Origin: Alloactinosynnema sp. L-07
GTDB taxonomy: Bacteria; Actinomycetota; Actinomycetes; Mycobacteriales; Pseudonocardiaceae
DNA length: 64,000 bases
Direction of reading: 5' to 3'
NCBI RefSeq assembly: GCF_900070365.1
Contig: NZ_LN850107.1
Location: 992,001 to 1,056,000 of the forward strand
Part shown: in pieces, positions 17,606-26,086 of the stretch
Layout of the letters: every line of letters begins with the position of its first letter
Position numbering within the stretch: position 1 is the stretch's first letter
The notes under the pieces: generated by a model
Databases searched by the model: none
Told to the model about the DNA's origin: nothing
What the model saw: the letters and a program-made list of their open reading frames with translations, nothing else
Position numbers and translations under genes: made by a program

Positions 17606-18562
17606 TCAGACCACCCGCGGGTGTACCTCGGGATGCGCCAGCCACCAAGGCTGGAACACCGGGCTTTCCATGGCGTGCTCGGTGTAGGCGGCGGCGGCCA
17701 CGCGGTAGATGGCGTCGACCACGTCCTCGGTCAGCCGGTCCCGCCGCCAGCCCAGTACCAGCCGCATCTGGATCGGGTCGTCCACCAGCGGTCGCACCGT
17801 GATGTCGTCCGGCCACTGCGTTGTCGGTTCCACCAACTGGATCGCCTGGCCGGACTTGACCAGCTGCCTGCCGCCGCCGCTGGGTGCCTCGAACCGGATT
17901 CGCGGGCTGAAACCCGCTTTGCGGCAGGCCGACCGCAGCGCGGCGAGCGATCCGTCCTCGGCGCCGGGCGGGCAGATCCAGGCGTCCTCGGCCAACGCGC
18001 TGAGCGGCACCTCGGGCAGATCGGCGCAGTGGTGCTTGACCGACATGCTGACCAGCACCGGAACCCGCGTCACCAAGGTCCGCTGCGCCACATGCGGGCC
18101 CAGTGCCGTGTTCTGTTCGTCGGACATCCCGACGATGGCGATGTCGAGCCTGCCATGGCTCAGCGAGTGCGCCAGGATCGTGGCGGAAGACTCGACTTGC
18201 AGGGTGACTTCGGTGTCGGGCATCGCCTCGTCGAGGCGCTGAACCATTGTTCCCACGCATTCCATGTGCGCTGATCCCATGCGAATCACGCCTCGGGTGT
18301 CGGGTCGCACCAGGTCCGCGCCGAACGCGTCCAGTTCCACCAGGAGAACCCGGGCTCGGCGCAGCACCCGCTCGCCCAGCGGCGTCGGCTCGGTACCGGT
18401 TCGGCTGCGCAGGAACAACTGTCCGCCGACCGAGCGCTCGACCCGTTGCAGCAGCACCGTCAGCGCGGGCTGGGACACCCCGAGCGCGGACGCGGCCTGG
18501 GAAAGACTGCCGGTCTCCGCGATGGTGCAGATCGCCCGCAGATGACGGAATTCCAGGTCCAT
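17606..18562 (-). CDS. LysR-family transcriptional regulator
   Basis: A 318-residue LysR protein. The N-terminal winged helix-turn-helix (FRHLRAICTIAETGSLSQAA, QPALTVLLQRVE) is followed by a periplasmic-binding-protein-like effector domain. It is convergent with the hydroxyproline operon and divergent from the collagenase gene (113 bp gap). LysR proteins usually regulate the divergent neighbour, so control of the collagenase is the simplest hypothesis; the effector is unknown. ATG 18562 lies inside a candidate ATAG-N7-CTAT site, suggesting autoregulation. Confidence 0.88.
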   Translation of the reverse strand: MDLEFRHLRAICTIAETGSLSQAASALGVSQPALTVLLQRVERSVGGQLFLRSRTGTEPTPLGERVLRRARVLLVELDAFGADLVRPDTRGVIRMGSAHMECVGTMVQRLDEAMPDTEVTLQVESSATILAHSLSHGRLDIAIVGMSDEQNTALGPHVAQRTLVTRVPVLVSMSVKHHCADLPEVPLSALAEDAWICPPGAEDGSLAALRSACRKAGFSPRIRFEAPSGGGRQLVKSGQAIQLVEPTTQWPDDITVRPLVDDPIQMRLVLGWRRDRLTEDVVDAIYRVAAAAYTEHAMESPVFQPWWLAHPEVHPRVV

Positions 18563-18575
18563 AGGCGAAGTCTAT
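18561..18575. promoter_or_regulatory. Candidate LysR binding site
   Basis: ATAG-GCGAAGT-CTAT is a dyad with the T-N11-A shape of LysR sites. It overlaps the LysR start codon, about 100 bp upstream of the collagenase start. It is a short motif, so this is suggestive only. Confidence 0.3.
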
Positions 18576-18675
18576 AGAGAGAAGTCATTACCAGGGAATG
18601 CCTTCGCGTGTGACTCTTCCAAGGTCCACATCCGACAGTGTTTCTGCCCCTGTCATTCCCTGCACTGGAGACACC

Positions 18676-20892
18676 GTGAACAGAATTCGCCCGCGTGGCG
18701 GGCTCGCCTTATTGACCCTGCTGGCAACCGGCCTAGGCCTGCTTACCCCGGTCGCCGAGGCCGCACCCGCGCCGAACCCCGCACCGGCGCGGACCCAGGA
18801 AGCCAAACCCGGCAAGGCTCCTGTCCCGCTCAAGGACCGCGGCCCGATCCCGGCCGACTCGGCCGAGAACCGCCGCGACTATTCGGCCGAGAAATCCCGT
18901 GGCCTGACCGCCTCGGCCGCCGCGTGCGACGCGGCCGAGTTCACCAGCCGGACCGGTCCGGCGCTGGTCCAGCACATCCGCGCGTCGAGCGTCGACTGCG
19001 TCAACTCGCTGTTCCAGCTCACCGGCTCGACGGCAACCGCTGCATTCCGCGAATCGCAGATGATCAGCGTCGCGAATGGTTTGCGGGACAACGCGTCGAC
19101 CTATCCCGGCGACAACTCCACGGCCACCCAGCAGGTCGTGCTGTACCTGCGCGCCGGGTATTTCGTGCAGTGGTACAACCCGGACGTGGTCGGGCCGTAC
19201 GGTCCGGCGCTGCGCACGGCCATCCAGGCTGCACTCGACACGTTCTTCAACAACAGCCGCGCGTTCACGCTCAGCGACGCCAACGGTCCGACGCTGGGGG
19301 AGTCGGTCATCCTGATCGACAGCGCGCAGGAGAACGCGCGCTACCTGTGGGTGGTCAAGCGGCTGCTCGACGGCTACTCCACCGCCTACGACCCGTATCC
19401 GTCGATGACCGGCGCGGTCAACAGCGCGTACACGGTGTTGTTCCGCGGGCACTACCTGCCCGAGTTCGTCAGCGCCGTGGCCGCGGATTCGAGCGTGCTC
19501 ACCTCGTTGAGCCGCCTCGCGCAGGCGAACCTGCACCTGCTCGGCACGTCCCGCGAATACCTCGTCGTCAACGCGGGCCGCGAACTCGGCCGCTTCCTGC
19601 AGCACACGTCGATCCGACCGGCCGCGCGTGCGCTGGTGAAGGGCCTGCTCGACCGCACCTCGATCACCGGCCCGACCGCCCACCTGTGGGCGGGCGCGGC
19701 CGAGATGGCCGACGCCTACGACAAGGCCGACTGCGCCTACTACGGCGTGTGCGACCTGAAGAACCGGCTGACGGCGGCGATCCTGCCGATCAACCACAGC
19801 TGCGGCGCGACCCTGCGGATCCGCGCCCAGCAGATGACCGCGGCCGAACTGTCGTCCTCGTGCGGCAGCCTGCTCAACCAGGACGCGTTCTTCCACCGGA
19901 CGGTCAACGATCCCGGCCCCGTGGCCAACGACAACAACACGACGCTGGAGGTCGTGGCGTTCGACTCCAGTTCCGACTACCAGACCTATGCCGGGATTCT
20001 GTTCGGCATCGACACCAACAACGGCGGCATGTACCTGGAAGGCGATCCCGCCGTAGTCGGCAACCAGCCGCGGTTCATCGCCTACGAGGCGGAATGGCTG
20101 CGTCCGGCGTTCGAGGTGTGGAACCTCAACCACGAGTACACCCACTACCTCGACGGCCGCTACAACATGTACGGCGACTTCCCCGCCACCGTCGCGACCC
20201 CGACGGTGTGGTGGATCGAGGGCGTGGCCGAGTACGTGTCCTACTCCTACCGGGGGACGACCAACACGGCCGCGATCGCGGAGGCGGGTAAGCACACCTA
20301 CGCGCTGAACACCTTGTTCGACACAAGTTATGACCACGACGCCAACCGGGTGTACCGCTGGGGCTACCTGGCCGTGCGGTACATGATGCAGTCGCACCCC
20401 GCTGATACGGCCACGCTCCTCGGCCACTACCGCGCGGGCAACTACACCGCCGCCCGGACGCTGCTGAAGACCACCATCGGCAGCCGGTACGAGAACGACT
20501 GGAACGCGTGGCTGACCGCCTGCGCGGCCGGGAACTGCGGCGCGACCACGCCCGCGCTGCCGGAGTGCACGGGCTCGGATGTTCGCGCGCTCGGCAAGAA
20601 CTGTCAGCGTGGCAACCGATCCGCGGCGAACTCGTGGTACGACCATCTGTACCTGTTCGTCCCGCCTGGCACGGCACAGGTGACCATCACCTCGGCGGGC
20701 GGTACCGGCGACTGCGACCTCTACTACAGCCCATCGACCTGGGCGACGCCCACGACCGCGACGCACCGCTCGACGAACTCGGGCACCGCGGAGTCCATTG
20801 TGGTCACCGCACCGCCCGGCAACACATATGTCTACATCAGCCTGAAGGGTGCCACGGCCTGCTCCGGGGTCGCGGTAGCCACCCGGTTCTAG
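18676..20892 (+). CDS. Secreted microbial collagenase (peptidase M9) with C-terminal PPC domain
   Basis: Predicted 738 residues. GTG 18676 is chosen because CTGGAG sits 5-8 bases upstream and a clean signal peptide follows (NRIRPRGG then a Leu-rich core ending EAAPAP). The M9 catalytic domain has the zinc motif His486-Glu-x-x-His490 in NHEYTHYLDGRYNMYGDF, and the downstream WWIEGVAEY carries the probable third ligand Glu. The last ~90 residues are a bacterial pre-peptidase C-terminal (PPC) domain, which binds collagen in known collagenases. It should cleave native collagen outside the cell. It neighbours the hydroxyproline operon and an Xaa-Pro aminopeptidase. Confidence 0.92.
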   Translation: MNRIRPRGGLALLTLLATGLGLLTPVAEAAPAPNPAPARTQEAKPGKAPVPLKDRGPIPADSAENRRDYSAEKSRGLTASAAACDAAEFTSRTGPALVQHIRASSVDCVNSLFQLTGSTATAAFRESQMISVANGLRDNASTYPGDNSTATQQVVLYLRAGYFVQWYNPDVVGPYGPALRTAIQAALDTFFNNSRAFTLSDANGPTLGESVILIDSAQENARYLWVVKRLLDGYSTAYDPYPSMTGAVNSAYTVLFRGHYLPEFVSAVAADSSVLTSLSRLAQANLHLLGTSREYLVVNAGRELGRFLQHTSIRPAARALVKGLLDRTSITGPTAHLWAGAAEMADAYDKADCAYYGVCDLKNRLTAAILPINHSCGATLRIRAQQMTAAELSSSCGSLLNQDAFFHRTVNDPGPVANDNNTTLEVVAFDSSSDYQTYAGILFGIDTNNGGMYLEGDPAVVGNQPRFIAYEAEWLRPAFEVWNLNHEYTHYLDGRYNMYGDFPATVATPTVWWIEGVAEYVSYSYRGTTNTAAIAEAGKHTYALNTLFDTSYDHDANRVYRWGYLAVRYMMQSHPADTATLLGHYRAGNYTAARTLLKTTIGSRYENDWNAWLTACAAGNCGATTPALPECTGSDVRALGKNCQRGNRSAANSWYDHLYLFVPPGTAQVTITSAGGTGDCDLYYSPSTWATPTTATHRSTNSGTAESIVVTAPPGNTYVYISLKGATACSGVAVATRF

Positions 20893-20898
20893 GCGGGG

Positions 20899-21279
20899 CT
20901 ACTTCGCCAGGAACTCCGCGGCGACCCGTTTGGGTGCCTTGAGCAGCCACGCCTCGGTGACCAGCTCGGTGAGTTCGTCGACCTCGATCTCGTCGAGCCG
21001 CACCAGAACCGCGGGGTAGCCGTTGAAGTGCGGGGTGGTGAAGAAGACCGCTGGGTCGTCGGCGATCAGGGCGTGCTTGACGCCTTCGTCGGCGACCCAC
21101 ACCCCGAGGATGGGCCCGGTCGGCGCCGCCTCACCCAAGGCGGCCAGATCGGCCTTGCGCAGCGGACGCTCCCAGACGAAGCCCTTGGACCGCACCCGCC
21201 ACTGGGCGGTGTCGCTGGAGGTCTCCTCAGTCTCCGGCAGGGCGAGAGCGATGCGCCGGACGTCGTCCCAAGTGGCCAT
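20899..21279 (-). CDS. MmcQ/YjbR family protein
   Basis: A 126-residue protein with the YjbR/MmcQ fold. It begins MATWDDVRRIALALPETEE, with the FVWERPLRKAD strand and the ...HFNGYPAVLVRL block typical of the family. Members have a CyaY-like fold and are often called DNA-binding, but the function is not established. ATG 21279 is selected because the longer frame starts with a Cys/Arg-rich stretch that is not protein-like. It is convergent with the collagenase gene, 6 bp away. Confidence 0.8.
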   Translation of the reverse strand: MATWDDVRRIALALPETEETSSDTAQWRVRSKGFVWERPLRKADLAALGEAAPTGPILGVWVADEGVKHALIADDPAVFFTTPHFNGYPAVLVRLDEIEVDELTELVTEAWLLKAPKRVAAEFLAK

Positions 21280-21334
21280 GATGGTGAATGTAGTCCGGCG
21301 GCGGCGGGAACACACCCGCCGCCGCTTTCCTACG

Positions 21335-22351
21335 TCAGTGACCGGGCTTGGCGGTGTCGTCGATGATGTCGAACTGTTCCTTGCGGATCTCGTCGGTGAC
21401 GGTGTGCTCCACGGTGACCGGCCTGGTGGCCAGGCGGATGCGCTCGACCGGCACGGTGTCCTTGGTGACGACCGGCTGGTCGCGGTGCAGCGTCACCTCG
21501 ACGACCGACTCGGCGAAGGAACGCGGGTCGGCTTTGAGGGTGGCCAACTCGGTCTCGCCGATGATCTCGCGTTCGACGTGGATCTCTTCGTGGGTGAGCT
21601 GGACGGTCAGCTGCTGGGGTTCGGTGACCACGTACTTGCGGAGTCGGACCCGGCCTGCCTCGACCCGCTCGGTGGTGACCCGCAGCCGCTCCTCGGAGCG
21701 GACGACGATCTGTTCTGCCGGTGGATCAGCCTTGTCCCGCCTGGCCTGTGTTTTCGGGTCCGTCGGGTTCGGCGCGTGGGTGGACCTGCTCTGGGGCGCC
21801 ATGTTCTGCATGGTCTTGTCGTGTGCTGCGGTGCCTGGCGTCGAGGGGCTGTGGGTGGCCGACTCGTGGACGGGGTCGCCCATGTTCCGCATCGCTCGGT
21901 CGCGCAGGGACTTTTCGCGGTCCGGCTCGGTCTGGGGGCGCAGGTCGTGCTTCCCGGAGGCCTGCTCAGCCGCGGGTTTCGCGGTCGTCGGGGGCTGGTG
22001 GCCGCCGGGACGCGCGACCGGGCCGGTGCCGCCGCGTTGGATCGGAAGGCCGTAGTACCGGCGCAGGTCGATCCCTTCCTGTTCGGACAACTTCCCCTCC
22101 GCATCAACATGCGGCGCGTCCTTGACGACGTCCTTGCGGACGCCGACGCGGAGGCCGTCCGCTTCGTTGCGGGCTCCGGCCAGGGGGACGAAGGATTCCC
22201 GGTGCCCGAACAAGCCGGTTCGCACTGTCACCCATTCGGGTTCGTGCGATTCCTCGCCGACGTACACCGTCTCCACCCGGCCGATCTTTTCGCCGTCCGG
22301 GTCGAAAACGTCATGTCCGATGAGGTCCTGTGGCTTCATGGACATAGTCAT
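21335..22351 (-). CDS. PRC-barrel and DUF2382 domain stress-associated protein
   Basis: About 338 residues. Residues ~1-80 form a PRC-barrel (IGHDVFDPDGEKIGRVETVYV). A low-complexity Pro/Lys/Asp/Glu linker (~100-215) follows. A C-terminal DUF2382 domain carries alternating repeats (SEERLRVTTERVEAGRVRLRK, VPVERIRLATRPVT). Proteins of this type accompany general stress responses in actinobacteria, but the biochemical role is unknown. The start is decided by a near-perfect AGGAGGT 7-8 bases before ATG 22351. Confidence 0.85.
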   Translation of the reverse strand: MTMSMKPQDLIGHDVFDPDGEKIGRVETVYVGEESHEPEWVTVRTGLFGHRESFVPLAGARNEADGLRVGVRKDVVKDAPHVDAEGKLSEQEGIDLRRYYGLPIQRGGTGPVARPGGHQPPTTAKPAAEQASGKHDLRPQTEPDREKSLRDRAMRNMGDPVHESATHSPSTPGTAAHDKTMQNMAPQSRSTHAPNPTDPKTQARRDKADPPAEQIVVRSEERLRVTTERVEAGRVRLRKYVVTEPQQLTVQLTHEEIHVEREIIGETELATLKADPRSFAESVVEVTLHRDQPVVTKDTVPVERIRLATRPVTVEHTVTDEIRKEQFDIIDDTAKPGH

Positions 22352-22656
22352 GGGTACCACCTCCTCTCGTCACGGTCGCTTGGGGTTCGTCCGGGCGCAA
22401 CCTGGGTGAGCTGGGGAAACGGGGCTGGTACAGGGGTTCTTGATGGTGCGCTTCACGCGAAAGGGTGAGCGTGTCTTGGCGGGCATTTGGGGTCTCGGGG
22501 TGCTAGGTGGGGTCGGGACGGGGTCCGCTGGTGACTGCCCGCGGTTGCTTGAACGCTGCCCCCGGCACTGTTTGATGAGGCCTGGCAGGCTCGTCGAGAG
22601 ACTGGTTGCGCGGCGAGTTGCCTCCACCGGTCGTGCCCAGCAGTGGTCAGTAGACA
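22352..22656. other. Intergenic stretch with a weak possible small reading frame
   Basis: This is the gap between the PRC-barrel gene and the toxin remnant. An ATG at 22443 with AGGGG ahead opens a frame beginning MVRFTRKGERVLAGIWGLG, which looks like a single membrane helix. After ~30 codons the composition becomes Cys/Arg-rich and unconvincing. It may be a decayed gene or chance. Confidence 0.25.
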
Positions 22657-22993
22657 CACAGCCGGTGGGTCGACGCCGACGGCACGGTACACCGAGGTCA
22701 GCGGCGCTGACGCCAAGGGCAAGCAGGCGTTGCGGTTCTTCGCCGAGGAACTGAAAGCGCGACGTATCCCGACGACCGTCACCGATGTGGAAATCAAGTT
22801 GGCGGTACATATGCGGAAGAACGGGATTCGGTCTGCGACGTTGGTATTGAATAACGTCCCTTGCAAGGGGCCGATGGGTTGTGACGCGCTTGTTTCGGTG
22901 GTCCTTCCGCCCGGTTATATGCTCACGGTGTACGGTACCGATGGATTCCGCCGAGAATATCGAGGAGGAGGAACGTCGAAGTGGGTTCCCTAG
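22657..22993 (+). pseudogene. Remnant of a DddA-like (SCP1.201-type) DNA deaminase toxin domain
   Basis: The C-terminal ~100 residues read as an SCP1.201-like deaminase: VEIKLAVHMRKNGI, then TLVLNNVPCKGPMGCDAL with the PC-x5-C zinc pair, then LPPGYMLTVYGTDGF. The piece that should precede it, RWVDADGTVH, lies in another frame at 22663-22692. Removing one base near 22693 joins it to EVSG in frame, so the domain is frameshifted. A stop at 22651 cuts the upstream frame, so no delivery region remains. The position that is His in the H-V/A-E motif of active deaminases reads Asp (TDVEIK), which would also remove a zinc ligand. It overlaps the Imm1 gene by 13 bp, as an active toxin-immunity pair would. 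Confidence 0.65.
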
Positions 22994-23412
22994 ACGTCTA
23001 CTACCTGCCCGAGCACGACGAAAGTCCGGTCATGGTGGCCACCGAGGACGAGGTGGACGCGTTCATCGACAAGGTCGTCGCGCAGTCGCCCATGGCGGCG
23101 CCGATCCTCATGGACCTTCACCTTTCCGGCGATCCCTACGCGCAGGGATTGGACGTTGGCGTGGTGGCCGAGCGTGGCCTGATCCGGTACGCGGGCCGGG
23201 ACTGGCCGCTCGGGGTCGTCAGCACCGGCGAGGCGTCTGCTGGCGGCAACCCGGTGCCGTACTTCTATATGGGCCACTGGCGGGAATTCCCGTCGAACGC
23301 CGAGATTTCGCTCGCCACGATTAAGGCGGCCATCAAGGAATTCATGTCCACTAATGGTGTGCGTCCCATCTGTGTCCAATGGCAAGAAGTTGATGAATTG
23401 GCGGACCAGTGA
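22981..23412 (+). CDS. Imm1-family immunity protein
   Basis: A 143-residue intact protein of the Imm1 family, recognisable by YFYMGHWREFP and the closing VRPICVQWQEV. Imm1 proteins neutralise polymorphic toxins, in particular deaminases related to the fragment encoded just upstream, by binding them in the cytoplasm. GTG 22981 is preceded by GAGGAGGAGG and overlaps the toxin remnant. Retention of an intact antidote next to a broken toxin suggests a defensive orphan immunity gene. Its stop overlaps the start of the NUDIX gene. Confidence 0.8.
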   Translation: MGSLDVYYLPEHDESPVMVATEDEVDAFIDKVVAQSPMAAPILMDLHLSGDPYAQGLDVGVVAERGLIRYAGRDWPLGVVSTGEASAGGNPVPYFYMGHWREFPSNAEISLATIKAAIKEFMSTNGVRPICVQWQEVDELADQ

Positions 23413-23969
23413 CCATTGACCGGCAAGGCGCGGAGTCAACCCGATGGGTTGTCCACGGTGAACGATTGGTCGATGACACTCGGCGGCTGCGGCTGAGTGT
23501 GGCGTCGGTCGAGTTGCCCGATGGTGTGACGTTCGAGCAGTACGTGCTTCGGGTGCCGAAGGCCGCGATGGTGGTCGTGGTCGATGACCAGGAGCGGGTA
23601 CTGATGATGTGGCGGCACCGGTTCATCATCGACAAGTGGGTGTGGGAGCTGCCCGGCGGCTACGTCGATCCCGACGAGGAGCCCGGTGCCACTGCGGCTC
23701 GTGAGGTCGAGGAAGAGACTGGGTGGCGGCCCCGGAATGTCCGACCGCTGGTGTCGCTGCAGCCCATGGTGGGCAGCGCGGACGCGGAGAACCTGCTCTA
23801 TGTGGCGTCGGGCGCGGACTACATCGGTGCACCCGAGGACATCAACGAGGCTGAGCGGGTCGAGTGGATTCCGCTGGCCTCGGTGCGTGACCTGATCGGG
23901 CGCGGCGAGGTCGTCGGCGCGGCGTCGTTGGTCGGTCTCCTGCACGTCTTGGCGTTCGGCGCGGGCTAG
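23409..23969 (+). CDS. NUDIX hydrolase
   Basis: A 186-residue NUDIX protein. The box G-x5-E-x7-REVxEE is complete in GGYVDPDEEPGATAAREVEE followed by ETGW. The N-terminal strand arrangement (VPKAAMVVVVDDQERVLMMW) resembles ADP-ribose/ADP-sugar pyrophosphatases, so hydrolysis of a nucleoside diphosphate linked to another group is likely; the exact substrate is unknown. GTG 23409 overlaps the Imm1 stop by 4 bp. Its stop codon overlaps that of the convergent regulator. Confidence 0.85.
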   Translation: MTIDRQGAESTRWVVHGERLVDDTRRLRLSVASVELPDGVTFEQYVLRVPKAAMVVVVDDQERVLMMWRHRFIIDKWVWELPGGYVDPDEEPGATAAREVEEETGWRPRNVRPLVSLQPMVGSADAENLLYVASGADYIGAPEDINEAERVEWIPLASVRDLIGRGEVVGAASLVGLLHVLAFGAG

Positions 23970-25447
23970 CGGGTCGGGACCGGGATGCCGACATCGACCA
24001 GCTGCCGGTAGAGCGTTCCGACACCCGCGTGCGACCCGTAGGGCGCCAGCCGCCGCGCCAGGTCGGCGAGGTAGGCGGCGCTGCGGACTGACCGCACCGA
24101 CCCGGTCATCTGCACGGCCAGGGAGCCGTGTGCGCACGACTCGTCGACCTTGCCTTGGTCGGCGAGGATCGAGGCGAGCAGCGCGGTGTTGAACAGCCGT
24201 CCTCGCTCGTATCCGGCGCTCATCTCCAGGGACCGACGTGCGAATGCCTCGGCGTCCTCGGCCATGCCGAGGTCTCGGAAGGTGTGAGCGAACTTCGCGG
24301 CGAGGTAGGCGGCGTCGAAGTAGGTGAGCCAGGTCGGCAGGTGGGTCGGGTCGACGGCGGTGAAGAGGTTCTCGGCTTCTCGCAGCGCCGCCAGCGAGCC
24401 TCGTTTGTCGCTTCGCAGAGCCAAACCGTGCGCTTCCATCACAGCGGCTTCGGCGTGGAGGGCGGGGGCGTTGACCCGCTTGGCGGTCTGGCGTGCGGCG
24501 AGGGCGAGATCGACGGCCGAGTCGGGGCTGCCGTGGAACGCGGCGTGGTGGCTCATGCCCGCCAGCATCTCCGCGCCCAGCGCGTCATCCCCGGCTTCCT
24601 GGCACAGGCGGAACGCCGTGCGCAGGTGCCGTCGACCGGTCTCGGCCTGGCCGGTGTCGTAGGCCATCCACCCGGCGAGTTGATGCAGCTCGGCGGACGC
24701 GCCGAACAACTCCGACCGCGCGGCGTTCTTGGAGCGGGTGTCGTTGAGCATCGGTTCGACGGTCGAGGTGATGTAGGAGGTGACGGCGGTGTGGCTGTGC
24801 GCGCCGCCGTAGCGGTTGTCGATCCGGCGGAACGCGCCCGTCATCTCGCGGACGAGATCGACTTCCGGGCTGCCAATCGAACCGGCCGGTACCGGCGCCG
24901 GTTGTTTGGCTCCGTTGGGACGCAAGAGCGAGGCGCCCACGCCGAACGCCGTTGTCGCGAGGAACTGTCGTCGATGCACGTCTCCGCCTTGACTGTCTGC
25001 GCGGGTGGATGGCGGCAGCGTAGAAGGCGGTGCGGCAGACACGTATGCGTGAGGCGAATCCGGTGACAGCGTGAACCACAGGCACCGCTGGGGAATCCGC
25101 AGCGTCCGCGCCCACCGATCCAGCTTGTCGAGATCCCGTGTCGGGGTGTCGCCGCGCTCGATGCGACTGACCTGCCCTTGGGTCAAGCCCAGCCACACCG
25201 CCAGGTCGGTCTGTTTGATCTCAGGTATCTGGGCCTTGCGGTAGGCCCGCAGCAGCTTGCCGAATTGGCGCTGCGCGAGGACTTCCACGATCTCGGCCGA
25301 GTCCCAGAACGCGTCGGGCAACTGCGGCGCGCTGCCCCGCTGCGCCGTCACGTTGCGCGCGCAGGGGCTGCACAGTCGACCGCGGTTGTCCGCGGCCAGC
25401 CGCGCACCGCACTCGCGGCAGACCCCGCGACGCGACCGATCGGCCAT
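23966..25447 (-). CDS. Zinc-ribbon / XRE helix-turn-helix / TPR-like regulator
   Basis: Predicted 493 residues from ATG 25447 (AGGGG just upstream). A possible CxxC...CxxC zinc ribbon (CRECGARL, CSPCARN) occupies residues ~8-32. An XRE helix-turn-helix lies at about 70-120 (IKQTDLAVWLGLTQGQVSRIERGD). Next comes the twin-arginine-like segment RRQFLATTAFGVGASLL near 185, then a ~280-residue alpha-helical repeat region of TPR type. This is a family common in Pseudonocardiales and Streptomyces whose ligands are unknown. The RRxFL stretch resembles an export signal but is internal. It is divergent from a run of small genes starting at 25642, with a GTACCG-N7-CGGTAC dyad between. Confidence 0.8.
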   Translation of the reverse strand: MADRSRRGVCRECGARLAADNRGRLCSPCARNVTAQRGSAPQLPDAFWDSAEIVEVLAQRQFGKLLRAYRKAQIPEIKQTDLAVWLGLTQGQVSRIERGDTPTRDLDKLDRWARTLRIPQRCLWFTLSPDSPHAYVSAAPPSTLPPSTRADSQGGDVHRRQFLATTAFGVGASLLRPNGAKQPAPVPAGSIGSPEVDLVREMTGAFRRIDNRYGGAHSHTAVTSYITSTVEPMLNDTRSKNAARSELFGASAELHQLAGWMAYDTGQAETGRRHLRTAFRLCQEAGDDALGAEMLAGMSHHAAFHGSPDSAVDLALAARQTAKRVNAPALHAEAAVMEAHGLALRSDKRGSLAALREAENLFTAVDPTHLPTWLTYFDAAYLAAKFAHTFRDLGMAEDAEAFARRSLEMSAGYERGRLFNTALLASILADQGKVDESCAHGSLAVQMTGSVRSVRSAAYLADLARRLAPYGSHAGVGTLYRQLVDVGIPVPTR

Positions 25448-25479
25448 CGGTACCCCTATCCCAGATGATGACCGACAGT

Positions 25480-25498
25480 GTACCGACCAACACGGTAC
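25480..25498. promoter_or_regulatory. Candidate operator between the XRE regulator and the small-gene cluster
   Basis: GTACCG-N7-CGGTAC is a perfect inverted repeat with 6-bp arms, 33 bp upstream of the regulator start. ACCGAC also occurs as a direct repeat at 25471 and 25482. It could serve both divergent transcripts. Confidence 0.45.
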
Positions 25499-25641
25499 GC
25501 CACCTGCGGAAATGCGTGCCATACATATCCGCAGGCCATATGCGCGACATGCGCCCCGCCCCGCGTGCCCACCGCCCATCGTCGACACCACCACGACGAA
25601 CCGCGGCCGCGGAAGGCCCGGCCGGATCCAGCTGTTGGGAG

Positions 25642-25689
25642 ATGTACATGATCAAGCGCCACTGCGGCCCACATGGTGTGCCGTCATGA
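25642..25689 (+). CDS. Possible 15-residue leader peptide
   Basis: The ATG at 25642 opens a 15-codon frame (MYMIKRHCGPHGVPS) whose TGA overlaps the ATG of the next small gene (ATGA). TTGGGAG sits just ahead of it. The overlap suggests translational coupling or a leader, but the frame is too short to be sure. Confidence 0.3.
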   Translation: MYMIKRHCGPHGVPS

Positions 25690-25796
25690 GCGGCACCGTC
25701 TGGGTGCTCATCCTTCTGGGCGTGTCAGCGGCCCTGACCGTCGGATTGACCATCCGCGACGTCGTGCGCGACGTACGCGACTTGCGAGGTCGGTGA
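25686..25796 (+). CDS. 36-residue single-pass membrane peptide
   Basis: The peptide has one hydrophobic helix (VWVLILLGVSAALTVGL) followed by a short charged tail (RDVVRDVRDLRGR), giving a likely N-out/C-in topology. It is the first of three overlapping genes: its TGA shares a base with the next ATG (TGATG). I recognise no family; the tight overlaps on both sides are the main evidence that it is translated. Confidence 0.5.
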   Translation: MSGTVWVLILLGVSAALTVGLTIRDVVRDVRDLRGR

Positions 25797-26086
25797 TGAC
25801 CTCGGCTCCGATATGGACCCGACCGCCGGTGATCTGGTTGACCTGTTTGGATCGGCTCGACCACGCGGTGCGGGACGAGGAATTCGGCACCTGCGCGTCA
25901 GGGGTGTTCGAGGCGGTGTGCGGCGCGTCGGTGGTGCCCGCGTCCTCGCACTGCGCGCCGCGTCCGCCATGCGCTGGGTGTGGCCGGTTCGTGTTGGCGT
26001 GGGCGCAGGCCACCTCGGCGCGGCCAGGCGCCCCTGACCATAGCGAGCGTCGATGGATGCGATGGCTGGGGCGAGGCAGGCGATGA
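25796..26086 (+). CDS. Small Cys-rich protein of unknown function
   Basis: Predicted 96 residues. It has several Cys and His (TCLDRLDHAV, TCASGVFEAVCG, SHCAPRPPCAGCGRF) that could form a zinc site, and a basic C-terminus (RRWMRWLGRGRR). It overlaps the membrane peptide gene by 1 bp and the next gene by 4 bp. Similar small genes accompany XRE/TPR regulators in actinobacteria, but no function is known to me. Confidence 0.5.
   Translation: MTSAPIWTRPPVIWLTCLDRLDHAVRDEEFGTCASGVFEAVCGASVVPASSHCAPRPPCAGCGRFVLAWAQATSARPGAPDHSERRWMRWLGRGRR

Noticed and set aside
18733..20766. A 677-codon minus-strand frame across the collagenase
   Set aside because: Composition is Arg/Val/Gly-biased with no motif; the plus strand encodes an M9 collagenase with HEYTH.
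23966..25447. Exported Tat substrate, because of RRQFLATTAF
   Set aside because: The motif lies near residue 185, after a DNA-binding domain, so it cannot be an N-terminal Tat signal.
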